DNA of 5,877 bases from Gammaproteobacteria bacterium (GTDB lineage: Bacteria > Pseudomonadota > Gammaproteobacteria > Steroidobacterales > Steroidobacteraceae). The stretch is taken from positions 1-5,877 of the forward strand of contig JADLDF010000130.1 in assembly GCA_020846815.1 (NCBI GenBank), read 5' to 3'. Shown here one piece after another: positions 5,210-5,877 of this stretch (position 1 is its first letter; the number at the start of each line of letters is the position of its first letter). The translations under genes were made by a program, and so were the position numbers. The notes below the pieces were generated by a model. It was not told the origin of the DNA. It saw nothing but the letters and a program-made list of their open reading frames with translations, and ran no database searches.

Positions 5210-5877
5210 CGTTCTCGATCGCGGCCCTGTCACCGCTGCTGATCCACGGCAGCCGCCCCCAAGCCGCCGACCGCAACATCGCGCGGCTCGCGGCGGCGCA
5301 GCGCACGCTGGTCGCAGCCGATTCCGATCTGCGCGTCGCGGTGCTGCCCTTCGGCTGTCTGTCGGGCGGCGCTGGCCTCGATGAGCCCTGGGCAGCCAGC
5401 GGCGCGGTCTCGCAGCTCGCACCCGTGGCGACGCGGCTCGGCCTGTACCTGGCCGGGGGGCGAGTGCTTCGCCGGCGCCACGACGGGCTTCATCGTCGCA
5501 CCCGGCCAGGGCGTGGTCGCCGCCCAACCCGCGATCGGCGAAGGTCGCGGTGCCGCGCAGGTCGAGGTGCTCGACACGCCGCACGGCCGGCTGGCGGTGC
5601 TGGTCGGCGACGATGCGCTGCAGCCCGAGTACGCGCGGCTCGCGATGTTCGGCGGCGCCGAGCTGCTGCTCCTGCCCTGCGCGGAGCGGCTCGACGAGCG
5701 CTCGATCGCGCGCCGCCTGTCGCGCGGCGCGCGCGCCTGGGAGAACCATGCGGTCGTGGTGGCAGCCAGCCTCGGTGCCGCCGTCGACGAAGCGGGCCTC
5801 GCTGCCGCCGGCTTCACCGGCTGCGGCGCGCTCGAGATCTGGGATCACACGGGCCGCCCGCTCGCCGAGGGTGCGGC
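5206..5877 (+). CDS. nitrilase-superfamily protein, apparent frameshift, catalytic residues missing (3' partial)
   Basis: The frame starts at ATG 5206, the first ATG after an in-frame TGA at 5110, and begins like a carbon-nitrogen hydrolase (MTFSIAALSP, then NIARLAAAQRTLVAA, then VAVLPFGCLSGG). After residue 83 the frame turns Arg-rich. Dropping one G from the six at 5455-5460 restores a convincing nitrilase continuation: GECFAGATTGFIVAPGQG, TPHGRLAVLVGDDALQPEYA, GGAELLLLPC, RGARAWENHAVVVAASLG and DHTGRPLAEGA at the window edge. About 223 of the usual 260-290 residues are present. Family members hydrolyse amides or nitriles with a Glu-Lys-Cys triad. Here the Glu position reads Phe (F49 in LPFG), the Lys region reads AAQPAIGEG with no lysine, and the Cys position reads Gly (G134 in LVGDDALQPE). 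The protein is therefore probably not an active hydrolase. Whether the frameshift is real or a sequencing error cannot be told. It is divergent from the TonB receptor gene. Confidence 0.75.
   Translation, partial: MTFSIAALSPLLIHGSRPQAADRNIARLAAAQRTLVAADSDLRVAVLPFGCLSGGAGLDEPWAASGAVSQLAPVATRLGLYLAGGRVLRRRHDGLHRRTRPGRGRRPTRDRRRSRCRAGRGARHAARPAGGAGRRRCAAARVRAARDVRRRRAAAPALRGAARRALDRAPPVARRARLGEPCGRGGSQPRCRRRRSGPRCRRLHRLRRARDLGSHGPPARRGCG

Noticed and set aside
5452..5467. Programmed ribosomal frameshift at the G run
   Set aside because: The shift needed is +1 and no stop codon, internal Shine-Dalgarno or downstream structure typical of known +1 sites is seen. A one-base insertion in a homopolymer is simpler.
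4961..5848. A 295-codon minus-strand frame opposite the nitrilase-like gene
   Set aside because: It is antisense to the nitrilase motifs and Arg/Ala-rich. It also runs into the receptor leader, where no gene end is expected.

Overview
The window is GC-rich throughout (about two thirds G+C by eye), with coding frames that strongly prefer G or C at the third codon position. An outer-membrane TonB-dependent receptor and a Tat-type export signal point to a Gram-negative bacterium, most likely a proteobacterium. The receptor is of the kind abundant in sphingomonads and Steroidobacter-like gammaproteobacteria, but nothing here fixes the lineage. There are no rRNA or tRNA genes, CRISPR arrays, insertion sequences or phage genes.

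Layout. Positions 1-245 (+) hold the last 80 codons of a gene I do not recognise. A short convergent gap follows, then a 164-residue winged-helix transcriptional regulator on the minus strand (344-838). A 294-bp divergent intergenic region (839-1132) separates it from a plus-strand gene (1133-2569). That gene encodes an M24 (Xaa-Pro aminopeptidase/creatinase fold) metallopeptidase with a twin-arginine signal sequence. The peptidase converges on a 767-residue TonB-dependent receptor on the minus strand (2644-4947), and the two are separated by 74 bp crowded with GC-rich palindromes, including an 11-bp hairpin. The receptor is divergent from the last gene (5206 to the window end, +). That gene is a nitrilase-superfamily protein with an apparent one-base frameshift in a run of six G and with none of the catalytic Glu-Lys-Cys residues where the family needs them.

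How the genes may work together. The regulator and the peptidase share a divergent control region with palindromes that could be operators, so the regulator may control the peptidase or itself. The receptor would bring a substrate across the outer membrane, and the peptidase, if exported by Tat, would act in the periplasm. A peptide-scavenging pair is therefore plausible, but the two genes are convergent and not one operon, so the link is inference only.

The least ordinary parts are the apparently inactive nitrilase-like protein, the Glu-to-Asp change at a metal-ligand position of the M24 enzyme, and a dyad with a nearby repeat in the leader of the receptor gene. I see no clear evidence of a wholly new system.
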